Below are positions 1-8,684 of a DNA stretch of 64,000 nt, piece by piece. Within the stretch, counting starts at the first letter, position 1. Every line of letters starts with the position of its first letter. Origin of the DNA: Poindextera sp041691315 (GTDB lineage Bacteria > Pseudomonadota > Alphaproteobacteria > Caulobacterales > Caulobacteraceae); NCBI GenBank assembly GCA_041691315.1, contig JBEPUW010000013.1:1-64000 (forward strand). Reading direction: 5' to 3'. A program made the position numbers and the translations under genes. The notes under the pieces were generated by a model. The model was not told where the DNA came from. It was given only the letters and a program-made list of their open reading frames with translations, and did not search any database.

Positions 1-461
1 GGGGGCTAACATTCAAAGCGAAAGGGGGGACAACATTGGGCGCGATTTGACAGTCGGGGCTCAAAAACCCGTCGCCACTGACAATCTTGGCCTTGAGAAG
101 CGTGCGTATGCGGGGCGCATCGCGTCGGTCAGAGCCGCTGTGTGGCGCCAGCGCAACTTGCGCTGATGGCGCACGCGGGAGTTCGCTGCGAGCCGGGTTC
201 CGCTCCGGATCGAACGTCGGGTCACCTAGCGGACCCCAAAAGCCATCGATGGCACGGACCATAGAATGCACCATACGCACGGATGGTTGAGCGACCGCTA
301 ACCATGCCCTTTCCACTCAATCGTGCAGAGCGATGTCGTTGGTCGCCTTTGACGGCTTGGCGATGATGCCGCCTCTCGGCGGGACTGGAACGCCAAGACC
401 GCTCGCGGATTGAGGGGAAGCGCGCGGGTTCGGCCGCTCGCTTCAGCGCGGGACAACTCAC
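1..461. other. Gene-free leading stretch
   Basis: No convincing gene is seen here. Short open frames exist on both strands, but they have no recognisable product and no good ribosome-binding site. The stretch is less uniformly GC-rich than the DNA after 2.6 kb. It probably carries the promoter of the DUF883 gene that starts at 462 and may be part of the mobile element suspected in the first 2.4 kb. Confidence 0.4.
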
Positions 462-854
462 ATGAGCGACAATCAAACCGGTGGTGCGGGGCGAGGTGGC
501 GCCGATGCGCTGCGGGGAGCAGCGGACCGTGCCTCCGGCACTATCCAAAAGGCTGCTGACAAAGCACAGGACGCGATCGACGAAGGTGCGGAGACAGCTA
601 TGGACAAGCTCGTCGATTTGGCCGACCGAGCCTCGGCGGTCGTCTCGAAAGCCGGCGATCGCGCCCAGGACGCCTACAGCCGTGCCGCTGCGCGCGCGCA
701 GGATGTGGCGGACACCATCGACCCCTTCGTACAGGAACGCCCCTACGCGGCGCTGGTGATCGCGGCGGGGATTGGCGTGCTTGTTGGCCTGCTAATGGCG
801 TGGCGCGGTCCCAAGACCATCTACGTAAAAGAAGGTTCGTCTGGTGTTCGCTGA
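462..854 (+). CDS. DUF883/ElaB-YqjD-like membrane-anchored protein
   Basis: A 130-residue protein. Its long Ala/Asp/Lys-rich amphipathic helical region (about residues 15-90) is followed by one C-terminal membrane segment (about 96-113) preceded by the typical ERPYAAL motif. This is the architecture of DUF883 proteins such as YqjD and ElaB, which are inner-membrane proteins that bind ribosomes in stationary phase in E. coli. The start is supported by GGGAC about nine bases upstream. The next gene, a YihY-type membrane protein, begins 11 bases after the stop, so the two are probably cotranscribed. The pairing of DUF883 with YihY/BrkB and small membrane proteins is common in stress-related gene groups. 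The exact role here is unknown. Confidence 0.75.
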   Translation: MSDNQTGGAGRGGADALRGAADRASGTIQKAADKAQDAIDEGAETAMDKLVDLADRASAVVSKAGDRAQDAYSRAAARAQDVADTIDPFVQERPYAALVIAAGIGVLVGLLMAWRGPKTIYVKEGSSGVR

Positions 855-865
855 CGAGACACCGG

Positions 866-1933
866 ATGAAGCGTAGTTCCGAGACTGTAAGGTCCACAGG
901 AGCCGCAATACGCGGCGCTCTCGTGCTTGGCTTCGCGGCTGGCTTGGGCCTTGGGGTGTGGGCGACCAGAGTACCTGACCACGTTGAGTCACCTTTGGCG
1001 CGGCGATCAGTTCCCGGCGCCACCGCTGCGAGCCCAGCAAAGATCCCCGCCGCGGGCTGGAGGCAAGTCGGCCAAAGGACGTGGAAGGCCTTCAATGGCG
1101 ACCAGATTCCGGCCGTCGCTGGCGGCGTGACGTTCTTCAGCCTATTGGCGCTTTTTCCGGCGCTTAGCGCATTCGTCTCCCTGTTCGGTCTCATTGCTAA
1201 CGTCGAGGACGCCCGCCGCCAGCTCGTTGGGCTTGCCGGCATCCTACCGGGCGGCGCGGTGACGGTGATTGGCGAACAGATGCGGCGTCTGATTCAATCG
1301 GACCACGCTCATCTTGGCTTTACGGCCGCGACCAGCCTGTTGATATCAATTTGGAGTTCAAACGCGGGCGTCAAGGCGCTGATGGCCGGACTCAACGCGG
1401 CCTACGAAGAGCGCGAGAAGCGCACCTTCATTCGGTTAAATCTCCTGTCCCTTACTTTCACGCTCGGCCTCACCGCATTCGCAGTGATCAGCGTGGCTTG
1501 CGTAGTCGGCGCGCCCCAGGTTCTGGCTTCCGTGGGTCTCGGACAGTTCCAGCTCGCCAGCCTTTTCCGCTGGCCGGCGGTTCTGGTGGTCATGTTCGTC
1601 GTGTTGGCCCTGCTCTACAGATTTGGCCCGTCCCGCGAACCCGCACGGTGGCGGTGGATCACACCCGGGAGTATCCTGGCGGCCTTCGGCTGGCTGGTTA
1701 TGTCGGCGGGATTTTCGCTCTACGTCGCCAACTTCGGCCACTACGACCGCACCTACGGGCCTCTTGGGGCCATCGTTGGATTCATGACCTGGATATGGCT
1801 ATCGGTCATGGTGGTGCTGCTCGGGGCCGAGCTTAATTCCCAACTAGAGCAGCAGACCTCGGTGGATACGACGACCGGCGCGCCGCTCCCGAAAGGCCAG
1901 CGTGGCGCCGTCGTCGCTGATCGCAGCCTTTGA
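866..1933 (+). CDS. YihY/virulence factor BrkB family inner-membrane protein
   Basis: A 355-residue protein. After a charged N-terminus with one hydrophobic stretch it carries the YihY/BrkB domain: the motif TWKAFNGDQIPAVAGGVTFF, then about six membrane helices, ending with the conserved YGPLGAIVGFMTWIWLS segment and a polar tail. The frame opens earlier, at 800, inside the upstream gene. I chose the ATG at 866 because it follows the upstream stop (854) directly and gives a normal family length. The family was once mis-called ribonuclease BN; its true transport or envelope function is unresolved. It likely sits in one operon with the DUF883 gene. Confidence 0.85.
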   Translation: MKRSSETVRSTGAAIRGALVLGFAAGLGLGVWATRVPDHVESPLARRSVPGATAASPAKIPAAGWRQVGQRTWKAFNGDQIPAVAGGVTFFSLLALFPALSAFVSLFGLIANVEDARRQLVGLAGILPGGAVTVIGEQMRRLIQSDHAHLGFTAATSLLISIWSSNAGVKALMAGLNAAYEEREKRTFIRLNLLSLTFTLGLTAFAVISVACVVGAPQVLASVGLGQFQLASLFRWPAVLVVMFVVLALLYRFGPSREPARWRWITPGSILAAFGWLVMSAGFSLYVANFGHYDRTYGPLGAIVGFMTWIWLSVMVVLLGAELNSQLEQQTSVDTTTGAPLPKGQRGAVVADRSL

Positions 1934-2018
1934 AGAGTGATGCGCGCCACTGGATCGCCGCCGGCATGGCGACTGGGATTACGCCGATCGCTCGAAGGTG
2001 ATGTGCAGCGGGTCGCGA

Positions 2019-2168
2019 TCAGGTCGCCCTGCGACGGGTCACGAAGTGAACGATCACCGAGATCACCGCCAAAATAATCAGCAGGTGGATCAGGAAGCCC
2101 GCAACATGAAAAACCAGAAATCCGAGTACCCATAGAATGATGAGAACGGCGGCAGCGGCGAGGAACAT
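2019..2168 (-). CDS. lmo0937-type small membrane protein (DUF5670-like)
   Basis: A 49-residue, almost wholly hydrophobic protein with two predicted membrane helices, the conserved LGFLVFHVAG turn and a C-terminal RRR tail. This matches the tiny lmo0937-family membrane proteins. A longer frame reaches 2222, but the ATG at 2168 is preceded by GGAG eight bases upstream and gives the usual family length of about 50. It is encoded convergently to the YihY gene. Members are often found beside other stress-related small proteins; no biochemical role is established. Confidence 0.7.
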   Translation of the reverse strand: MFLAAAAVLIILWVLGFLVFHVAGFLIHLLIILAVISVIVHFVTRRRAT

Positions 2169-2297
2169 GAGTTTCGCTCCGTATGTCCCGGTCTGTTTGA
2201 CGCCGGGATTATCCAGCTTCACAGCATTTGGATGGGCGAGTCGATCTCCGATCCACCCTAAGCCAGAACGCGACCACCGCGAGAGTTTGTCGCTCGC

Positions 2298-2316
2298 TGT
2301 GACCTATTTGTGACCT
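2298..2316. repeat. Direct repeats of TGTGACCT, possible integrase arm sites
   Basis: Two copies of TGTGACCT (2298-2305 and 2309-2316) lie 11 bp apart, roughly one helical turn. The core TTGTGACC recurs as an inverted pair just before the integrase at the far end of the window (63401-63439). Such spaced repeats are typical of recombinase arm-binding sites. The reading as an element end is inference. Confidence 0.35.
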
Positions 2317-2361
2317 AGACGGCACAAGCCGGCCGGCACTCCCGCACTAAAACAAATAAAT

Positions 2362-2433
2362 TCAATCACTTGTTCTAGAGCTCACACCTCCGCAGCCCGG
2401 GTTGTGGAAGATGGTGACGGCGTCCTTGGCCAT
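2362..2433 (-). pseudogene. 5' remnant of an arsC/YffB-like arsenate reductase gene
   Basis: The ATG at 2433 has an AAGGA Shine-Dalgarno upstream and opens MAKDAVTIFHNPGCG, the N-terminal beta strand and HNPxCG catalytic loop of ArsC-type glutaredoxin-dependent arsenate reductases. Homology stops right after the loop cysteine region. Eight unrelated residues then follow before a stop at 2362, leaving 23 codons where the family has about 110-140. The break, near 2385, coincides with a change to more AT-rich DNA, so an insertion or element boundary probably cut the gene. It could instead be a chance resemblance, since only about 15 residues are informative. Confidence 0.5.
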
Positions 2434-2618
2434 GGCTCGTTCCTTCGGGGGTCCGCCTTCCGGATACATCGCCGCGACGTCCGGCGGTAGGTCCCGGGGC
2501 TTCGGAGACACCTTGTCTCCATTGGCGCGCGGCTTGCTGGTTCGCGTCGTAAGCGAGCACGGCCGCGCCAGATCGGAACACAGGCGCGCCGGCAAACCTT
2601 CGCTAACCGAAGGCCTGT

Positions 2619-3791
2619 ATGAAAGCGCGGATGCGACAAGCGGCGGCCACGGCAGGACTTGAGGCGGAGCTTGTCCATCCCGGCGCGCTCGCGCCCGCTG
2701 ACGTCGCGGCCTGGCGCGCCCTGCAGGCCACCGAGCCGGCCTTCGCCAGCCCCCTGCTGGGCGTCGACTTCGCCCAAGCCGTCGGCGCGGTGCGCCAGGA
2801 TGCGCGGGTCGCGGTCTATCGGCGCGGCGGCCAGACCATCGGTTTCCTGGCCCATCACCGCCGCCCGGGCGGCTTCGCGCGGCCGATCGGCGCACCGTTC
2901 TGCGACTATCACGGCCTGGTCAGCAGCCGCGACGCCGCGCTGGGAGCGGCCGAGGCGTTGCAGGCCGCGCGGCTGGGCGCGCTGCGCCTGACCGGCTTGA
3001 TCGATCCCTTCGACGGCTTTGGTGAGGCGGTGAAGACCCGGATGCCGGCGCACCGGATCGTGCTTGCGGGCACTTCGGAGGCCTACCTCGACGCGCTCTG
3101 GGCCGGCAGCGGCAACCGGCTGAAGAACTATCGCCGCTATCGCCGCTCGCTGGAAAAGGCGGCTGGACCGATCCGCGTGGTCGGCGACGACCGCGACCCG
3201 CAGGCGTTCGAGACGCTCATCGGCTGGAAGCGCGACCAGTTCGTCCGTACCGGCCTGCACGATTTCCTGGCCGTGCCCTGGGCCGCGGCGCTGATGCGCG
3301 GGATGTTCACCGACCGCACCCAGACCTTCGGCGGCCAGATGCTCAGCCTCTACGCCGGCGACAAGCTGGTCGCGGCGCATTTCGGGGCGCGCCAGGGCGG
3401 CTGGTTTCATCCCTGGATCAGCGCCTACGATCCCGATCTCGCCGCCCATTCGCCCGGCACGGTGCACCAGGTCGAGGCCATCGGGGCCATGACCGGGCTC
3501 GGCCTCACCACCTACGACCTCGGTCCCGGCGAGGATCATTGGAAGTCGCAGTTCACCAACGACAACGAGGATGTCGGCGCGGGCCTGGCCGTTGCGCCCA
3601 ACTTCGCCGGGGCCCTCGCCCGCTCATCCGACCAGTTTTGGGCCCTGCCGCCGCTGCGCGGGGCCGCCCTGGTCGGGCGGGTGCGCAACCGGCTGGACCA
3701 GATCGCGGCGCTGGAGTTGACCCTGGGCGGCCGCATGCAGGGCGCGGCCTATGCGCTGACCACGCAACGGAGACGACAATGGGCGGCGTAG
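2619..3791 (+). CDS. GNAT-fold acetyltransferase of the CelD/BcsL type
   Basis: A 390-residue protein resembling CelD/BcsL GNAT proteins, which are linked to cellulose and other exopolysaccharide synthesis (and, in the FemAB superfamily, aminoacyl transfer). The N-terminal half is a degenerate first GNAT lobe. The central SGNRLKNYRRYRRSLEK segment and the following LIGWKRDQFVRTG motif are typical, as is the late GLTTYDLGPGEDHWKSQF motif. AAGG five bases before the ATG supports this start. The frame overlaps the cupin-like gene by 13 bases, and that gene overlaps a glycosyltransferase, so all three likely form one translationally coupled operon. The donor and acceptor cannot be read from sequence. 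Confidence 0.8.
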   Translation: MKARMRQAAATAGLEAELVHPGALAPADVAAWRALQATEPAFASPLLGVDFAQAVGAVRQDARVAVYRRGGQTIGFLAHHRRPGGFARPIGAPFCDYHGLVSSRDAALGAAEALQAARLGALRLTGLIDPFDGFGEAVKTRMPAHRIVLAGTSEAYLDALWAGSGNRLKNYRRYRRSLEKAAGPIRVVGDDRDPQAFETLIGWKRDQFVRTGLHDFLAVPWAAALMRGMFTDRTQTFGGQMLSLYAGDKLVAAHFGARQGGWFHPWISAYDPDLAAHSPGTVHQVEAIGAMTGLGLTTYDLGPGEDHWKSQFTNDNEDVGAGLAVAPNFAGALARSSDQFWALPPLRGAALVGRVRNRLDQIAALELTLGGRMQGAAYALTTQRRRQWAA

Positions 3792-4675
3792 TCGCTGGCT
3801 GGTCTGAGGAGCAGATCGCGGGTTTTGAGCAAGAGATCGTCCGCTTCCGCCACACCCTGGCCGAACGGCCGCTGTTCTCCGACGCCGGCTTGATCGGCGT
3901 GCTGAACCGCTACCCGCGCGAGGCCATGGGCGTCTTCACCATGGGCGAGGACCTGGAAGACTGGCAGTCCTGGCGGCGCGGCACGGCCAGCGGGCTGGAC
4001 GGCGCGGCGCTGCTCGAGGCGGTTCGTCAAGGGCGGCTGTGGCTGAACCTGCGCCACGCCAACAAGCACCTGCCGGAGTTCGCGGCGCTGTGCGACGAGA
4101 TTTCTGCTGAGAAGGAAAAGCATCTGAAGACGCGGATCCTCAACCGCGACCTAGGCCTGCTGATCTCTTCGCCGAACGCGCGGGTCTTCTATCATCTGGA
4201 CGTGCCGCTCTCCTCGCTGTGGCAGGTGAGGGGGGTGAAGCGGATCTGGTTCTACCCGCGCGGCGAACCGTTCACCGATCCGGCCTGGCTGGAGCGATGC
4301 GTGCATGGCGTCGCCGAGGGACAAATGCCTTTTTCGAGCGCCTGGGATGCACAGTCTCAGACCTTCGAGCTCACCGCCGGCGACATGGTCACCTGGCCGC
4401 AGAACATGCCGCACCGGGTCGACAACGGGCCGATGATGAATGTCTCGGTCTCCATGGAGTTCATGACCCCTCCGGCGCGGCTGCGCGCCAATGTCCTGCA
4501 CGCCAACGGGGTCCTGCGCACCACGCTGGGCTGGACGCCCGAAATCCAGGACCGCCTCGGGCCGGCCATGGCCGCCAAACTGGCGGTGGCCAGCGCCCAC
4601 AAGGCCTGGGCCAATCGGCGCAAGGCCCGGCCCGTGCTGCCTGAGACCTTCGCGGTCGAGACCCGCACCGCATGA
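3779..4675 (+). CDS. JmjC/cupin-like protein, putative Fe(II)/2-oxoglutarate oxygenase
   Basis: A 298-residue protein. A double-stranded beta-helix core is suggested by the HLD motif in FYHLDVPLSSLWQV and a distal histidine in the WPQNMPHRVDN motif. Together these could supply the His-x-Asp...His iron facial triad of JmjC/cupin oxygenases. The open frame extends upstream, but the ATG at 3779 has GGAG at the right distance and gives a normal length. It overlaps the GNAT gene at its start and the GT2 gene at its end (ATGA, 4672-4675). Context suggests it modifies a sugar or lipid intermediate of an envelope glycan. Substrate and activity are inference; some family members are annotated only as cupin-like regulators. 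Confidence 0.6.
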   Translation: MGGVVAGWSEEQIAGFEQEIVRFRHTLAERPLFSDAGLIGVLNRYPREAMGVFTMGEDLEDWQSWRRGTASGLDGAALLEAVRQGRLWLNLRHANKHLPEFAALCDEISAEKEKHLKTRILNRDLGLLISSPNARVFYHLDVPLSSLWQVRGVKRIWFYPRGEPFTDPAWLERCVHGVAEGQMPFSSAWDAQSQTFELTAGDMVTWPQNMPHRVDNGPMMNVSVSMEFMTPPARLRANVLHANGVLRTTLGWTPEIQDRLGPAMAAKLAVASAHKAWANRRKARPVLPETFAVETRTA

Positions 4676-5613
4676 CCGTCGAGATATCGATCATCATCCC
4701 GACCCAGCGGCGGCTGGAAGGCCTGGCGCGGGCCGCGCGCTCGGTTTTCGTGCAAGGCGGCGTCGATGCCGCGTCGCTGGAGCTGGTGGTGGTCGACAAC
4801 GACCAGACCCCGTCGGCGCAAGCCGCCACCAAGGCCCTGGCCGATGAGGCGCCGTTTCCCGTGCGCTACGTGCACGAGTCGGCCCCCGGCGTCGCCAATG
4901 CGCGCAACGCCGGCATGACCGAATCGCAAGGCGCGCTGATCGCCTTCCTCGACGACGACGAAGAGGCCCCGGCCGGTTGGCTGGCGGCGCTGATCAGCGC
5001 CCAGCGTCTGTACGAGGCCGACGTGGTCTTCGGGCCGGTGCATGCGCGCGCCGACTGGAACCGGGTCGGCAACCGGGTCTATTTCGAGCGCTTCTTCTCC
5101 AGGCTGGGGCCTGAGACCAGCGGGCCGATCGACCACTATTACGGCTGCGGCGACAGCCTGGTGCGGCGCGGCGCGCTGCCCGATCCGGACCGGCCGTTCT
5201 CCGCCATCCGCAACCATATCGGCGGGGAGGATGACCTGTTGTTCGGGGCCATGGAGAGGGCCGGGGCCAGGTTCGCCTGGTCGGCCGAGGCCTGGGTCTG
5301 GGAGGACCCCGCGCCCGAACGCCTGACCCTGCGCTACACCGCGCTGCGCGCCTTCGCCTTCGGTCAGGGGGCCAGCGCCCACTGCGCCGCCGCCGGCGAC
5401 CGCCTGGGCGTGGCGCGCTGGATGCTGCTCGGCGTCGCCCAGGCGCTGGCCTTCGGCGCCTATGCCGGCGTCAAATGGCTGCTGCGCTCGCCCAGTTTCG
5501 CCTTTTCGCTCGACCGCGCGGCGCGTGGCCTCGGAAAGACGCTCTGGTGGAAGCCTTTCAAAATCCGATTCTATGGACTGACGGTTCCGGCCGCGGCGCC
5601 GGCGACAAGCTGA
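4672..5613 (+). CDS. Family 2 glycosyltransferase
   Basis: A 313-residue GT-A fold protein. The opening EISIIIPTQRR is the nucleotide-sugar-binding strand, VVVDNDQ follows, and the LDDDEE acidic motif (near residue 96) matches the DXD metal/UDP-sugar site. A C-terminal hydrophobic patch could give peripheral membrane association. The start codon overlaps the stop of the cupin-like gene by four bases, so translation is coupled. It probably transfers one sugar in assembly of a surface polysaccharide or glycolipid, together with the two genes before it. Donor and acceptor are unknown. Confidence 0.85.
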   Translation: MTVEISIIIPTQRRLEGLARAARSVFVQGGVDAASLELVVVDNDQTPSAQAATKALADEAPFPVRYVHESAPGVANARNAGMTESQGALIAFLDDDEEAPAGWLAALISAQRLYEADVVFGPVHARADWNRVGNRVYFERFFSRLGPETSGPIDHYYGCGDSLVRRGALPDPDRPFSAIRNHIGGEDDLLFGAMERAGARFAWSAEAWVWEDPAPERLTLRYTALRAFAFGQGASAHCAAAGDRLGVARWMLLGVAQALAFGAYAGVKWLLRSPSFAFSLDRAARGLGKTLWWKPFKIRFYGLTVPAAAPATS

Positions 5614-5756
5614 GCTGTCTTTTCCTGGGACGCGACTCTGCATATTCGCTCTGGGATGGCGACGATCCTTGCAGCCGGGGCCTCGGTTGTGCATTTGTCA
5701 TGGCGCGGAACCGCGGCGCGACGCGGCAAGACCCGACCAGTCGATAGGGAGCGTTT

Positions 5757-7631
5757 GTGAGTACGGCCAGCACCATAGCGGGGCTCGACCAGGCCCCCAC
5801 CCGTCACGCCGGGCTGATCGCGTGGGTGCGCGAGATCGCCGAACTCACCAAGCCCGACCGCGTGCACTGGTGCGACGGCAGCCAGGCCGAATGGGACCAC
5901 CTGACCGAAGAACTGGTCCAGGCCGGCACGCTCAAACGGCTCAACCCCGAGAAGCGACCCAATTCCTTCTACGCCGCTTCCGATCCCAGCGACGTGGCTC
6001 GGGTCGAGAGCCGCACCTTCATCTGCTCAACAGACCCCGAGGACGCCGGCCCGACCAACAACTGGCTCGACCCGACCGAGATGCGCGCCGATCTGATGGG
6101 CCTGTTCGACGGCGCGATGCGCGGCCGCACCCTGTACGTCGTGCCCTTCTGCATGGGCCCGCGCGGCTCGAAGATCAGCGCCCTTGGCGTCGAGATTACC
6201 GACAGCGCCTATGTGGTCGTATCCATGCGGATCATGACCCGCATGGGCCAGGCCGCCCTCGACCAGCTCGGCGAGGACGGTTTTTTTGTGCCCGCCGTGC
6301 ATTCGGTCGGCGCGCCGCTCGAGTCTGGCCAGGCCGATGTCGCTTGGCCCTGCAACCCGATCAAATACATCGTCCACTTCCCTGAAAGCCGGCAGATCTG
6401 GTCTTATGGCTCCGGCTATGGCGGCAACGCGCTTTTGGGCAAGAAGTGCTACGCGCTGCGCATCGCCTCGGTGATGGCCCGCGACGAGGGCTGGCTGGCC
6501 GAGCACATGCTGATCCTGAAGCTGACCAGCCCCGAGGGCGCGGTCCGCTATCTCGCCGCCGCCTTCCCGAGCTATTGCGGCAAGACCAACCTGGCCATGC
6601 TGCAGCCCAGGCTGTCGGGCTGGAAGGCCGAAACCATCGGCGACGACATCGCCTGGATGCGCTTCGGCGACGACGGCCGGCTCTATGCCATCAACCCAGA
6701 GGCCGGCTTCTTTGGCGTAGCACCCGGCACCGGCATGGCCACCAACCCCAACGCCATCGCCGGGCTGGCGGAGAACGCCATTTTCACCAATGTGGCGCTG
6801 ACCCCCGACGGCGACGTCTGGTGGGAGGGCCTGACCGAGGCCGCTCCGCCGCAACTGACCGACTGGAAGGGCCGCGCCTGGACCCCGGCCTCGACCGAGC
6901 CCGCCGCCCACCCGAACGCGCGCTTTACCGCGCCGGCCAGCCAGTGCCCGTCGATCGCGGCGGAGTGGCAGGACCCCAAGGGCGTGCCGATCTCGGCCAT
7001 CCTGTTCGGCGGTCGCCGGACCACGGCCGTGCCGCTGGTCACCGAGGCCTTCGATTGGCGTCACGGCGTCTTTCTGGCGTCGAACGTCGCCTCGGAAGGC
7101 ACGGCGGCGGCCGAGAACAAGGTCGGCGAGCTGCGCCGCGATCCCTTCGCCATGCTGCCGTTCTGCGGCTACAACATGGGCGACTATTTCAGTCACTGGA
7201 TCGCGCTCGGCGAAAGCCGCGAAGCGTCCAAGCTGCCGCGCATCTTCTTCGTCAACTGGTTCCGCAAGGACCAGCACGGCAAGTTCATGTGGCCGGGCTT
7301 CGGCGAGAACGTCCGGGTGCTGAAGTGGATCTTCCAGCGCTTGGAAGGCCAGGCCCAAGCGCGGGAGACGGCTATCGGCCTGCTGCCCGCCGAGGGCGCG
7401 CTCGATGTCGAGGGCCTGGACCTCGCGCCCGATCGGCTGGAGGCCCTGTTCGAGGTTGATCCAGCGGTCTGGAACGAGGAGGCGGCGCTGATTCCGGCCT
7501 TCTACGAACGCTTCGGCGACCGCTTGCCGCCGGCCCTCTGGCGCGAGCACCAGGCCCTGCTGCAGCGCCTGAACGGCCCGCAGGCCGACCACGCCGACCT
7601 CCCTCGCATCGCCGCCACCGCCGCGGAATAG
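5757..7631 (+). CDS. pckG: Phosphoenolpyruvate carboxykinase (GTP)
   Basis: A 624-residue protein of the GTP-dependent PEPCK family, which converts oxaloacetate and GTP to phosphoenolpyruvate, GDP and CO2 at the start of gluconeogenesis. Visible family marks are the substrate-site YGSGYGGNALLGKKCYALRIA and the P-loop FPSYCGKTNLAML with the reactive cysteine at residue 274. Later motifs are FGGRR and the FCGYNMGDYFSHW segment. The length is slightly above the usual 600. The start is GTG with AGGGAG upstream. It is transcribed alone, and a long inverted repeat follows the stop directly. GTP-type PEPCK rather than the ATP type is a less common choice among alphaproteobacteria. Confidence 0.95.
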   Translation: MSTASTIAGLDQAPTRHAGLIAWVREIAELTKPDRVHWCDGSQAEWDHLTEELVQAGTLKRLNPEKRPNSFYAASDPSDVARVESRTFICSTDPEDAGPTNNWLDPTEMRADLMGLFDGAMRGRTLYVVPFCMGPRGSKISALGVEITDSAYVVVSMRIMTRMGQAALDQLGEDGFFVPAVHSVGAPLESGQADVAWPCNPIKYIVHFPESRQIWSYGSGYGGNALLGKKCYALRIASVMARDEGWLAEHMLILKLTSPEGAVRYLAAAFPSYCGKTNLAMLQPRLSGWKAETIGDDIAWMRFGDDGRLYAINPEAGFFGVAPGTGMATNPNAIAGLAENAIFTNVALTPDGDVWWEGLTEAAPPQLTDWKGRAWTPASTEPAAHPNARFTAPASQCPSIAAEWQDPKGVPISAILFGGRRTTAVPLVTEAFDWRHGVFLASNVASEGTAAAENKVGELRRDPFAMLPFCGYNMGDYFSHWIALGESREASKLPRIFFVNWFRKDQHGKFMWPGFGENVRVLKWIFQRLEGQAQARETAIGLLPAEGALDVEGLDLAPDRLEALFEVDPAVWNEEAALIPAFYERFGDRLPPALWREHQALLQRLNGPQADHADLPRIAATAAE

Positions 7632-7634
7632 AGC

Positions 7635-7716
7635 GGTAATTGGGGACACGTACGACTTTCCACGGCGGCGCAAGCACGAGCACGGGTTTTGGAAGTCGTA
7701 CGTGTCCTCAATTACC
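7635..7716. repeat. Long imperfect inverted repeat after pckG
   Basis: Left arm 7635-7661 and right arm 7691-7716 are reverse complements except for one mismatch and one extra T, around a 29-base loop. Each arm begins GGTAATT and contains GGACACGTACGACTT (with one G/A variation just before it). This is the form of a REP-type palindrome and could also stop transcription from pckG. There is no T-tract. Confidence 0.75.
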
Positions 7717-7837
7717 GGTCACGGTTGGGGTGCGGCCGTGTTTTTTGCCGCTCGTTCGTGACTGACGTCGCGGCACGCGCCTAAATCTCTTTCAAAGGAA
7801 GGCGGGCGAGCCGGCCCGCCTGATGAGGGAGATTTTC

Positions 7838-8656
7838 ATGTCCGACACCCAGGTTGCGGCCGCGAGCAAGGTCAAGATCACCCGCGACGGCGACGTCGCC
7901 ATCCTGACCATGGCCGATCCGGCGACGATGAACGCCGCCGGCGTCGACATGGCCGCCGACCTGACCACCGCGATCAAGAGCGTGATCGAGGGCGACAATC
8001 CCGCCCGCGCCATCGTGCTGACCGGCGAGGGGCGGGGCTTCTGTTCCGGCGCCAACCTGACGGCGGTCGGCCCGCGCACCGCGACCACCCCCGGCCAACC
8101 CGCTGGCGCCGGCGATGCGCTGAAGACCGTCTACAATCCGCTGATCATCCTGATCCGCGACCTGCCGATCCCGATCGTCACCGCGGTGAACGGGGCGGCG
8201 GCCGGCGTCGGCTGCTCGTTCGCGCTGATGGGCGACCTGATCGTCGCCGGCGAGAGCGCCTACTTCCTGCAAGCCTTCCGCCGCATCGGCCTGATCCCGG
8301 ACGGCGGCTCGACCTATCTGTTGCCGCGCATGATCGGCCGCGCCAGGGCCATGGAGATGACCCTGCTCGGCGAGCGCTTGCCGGCGGCCAAGGCGCTGGA
8401 ATGGGGCCTGATCAACCGCTGCGTCCCCGATGCGGAGCTGATGCCGACGGCGCTCGGCCTGGCCCAGGAACTGGCGCGTGGGCCCAAATCGCTCAGCCTG
8501 ATCCGCCGCGCGCTCTGGGCCTCGCTGGACGCCGACTTCGCCGACCAGCTCGACTACGAGGCCAAGACCCAGAACGAGGCCGGCCGCAGCCAGGACTTCA
8601 TCGAAGGCGTGCAAGCCTTCCTGCAAAAACGCCCCGCCGCATTCAAGGGTAAGTAA
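7838..8656 (+). CDS. Enoyl-CoA hydratase/isomerase family protein (PaaG-like)
   Basis: A 272-residue crotonase-fold protein. The oxyanion-hole segments GRGFCSGANL and NGAAAGVGCSFALMGDL are clear. The two catalytic glutamates of true enoyl-CoA hydratases are absent: the GGGCE glutamate position is Ser and the QPE position is not Glu. Instead the RIGLIPDGGSTYLLPR motif offers an Asp, as in PaaG-type ring-epoxide isomerases and other isomerases. An isomerase or related CoA reaction is therefore more likely than hydration. A start at 7823 is open, but ATG 7838 has GGGAG seven bases upstream. It stands alone, between pckG and a convergent kinase gene. Confidence 0.85.
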   Translation: MSDTQVAAASKVKITRDGDVAILTMADPATMNAAGVDMAADLTTAIKSVIEGDNPARAIVLTGEGRGFCSGANLTAVGPRTATTPGQPAGAGDALKTVYNPLIILIRDLPIPIVTAVNGAAAGVGCSFALMGDLIVAGESAYFLQAFRRIGLIPDGGSTYLLPRMIGRARAMEMTLLGERLPAAKALEWGLINRCVPDAELMPTALGLAQELARGPKSLSLIRRALWASLDADFADQLDYEAKTQNEAGRSQDFIEGVQAFLQKRPAAFKGK

Positions 8657-8658
8657 AG

Positions 8659-8681
8659 GACCTCTACCTCCGGGAGAGGTC
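8659..8681. terminator. Hairpin between convergent genes
   Basis: A 7-bp perfect stem (GACCTCT with AGAGGTC) and a 9-base loop lie in the 28-base gap between the convergent crotonase and histidine kinase genes. A U-tract is lacking on both sides, so it is only a possible bidirectional terminator. Confidence 0.4.
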
Positions 8682-8684
8682 TAG

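Noticed and set aside
87..290. Open frame of 67 codons near the left edge
   Set aside because: Arg/Ser-rich composition, no recognisable motif and no ribosome-binding site; likely chance in GC-rich DNA.
6027..7673. 548-codon frame opposite pckG
   Set aside because: Shadow of the PEPCK gene; no motifs, atypical composition.
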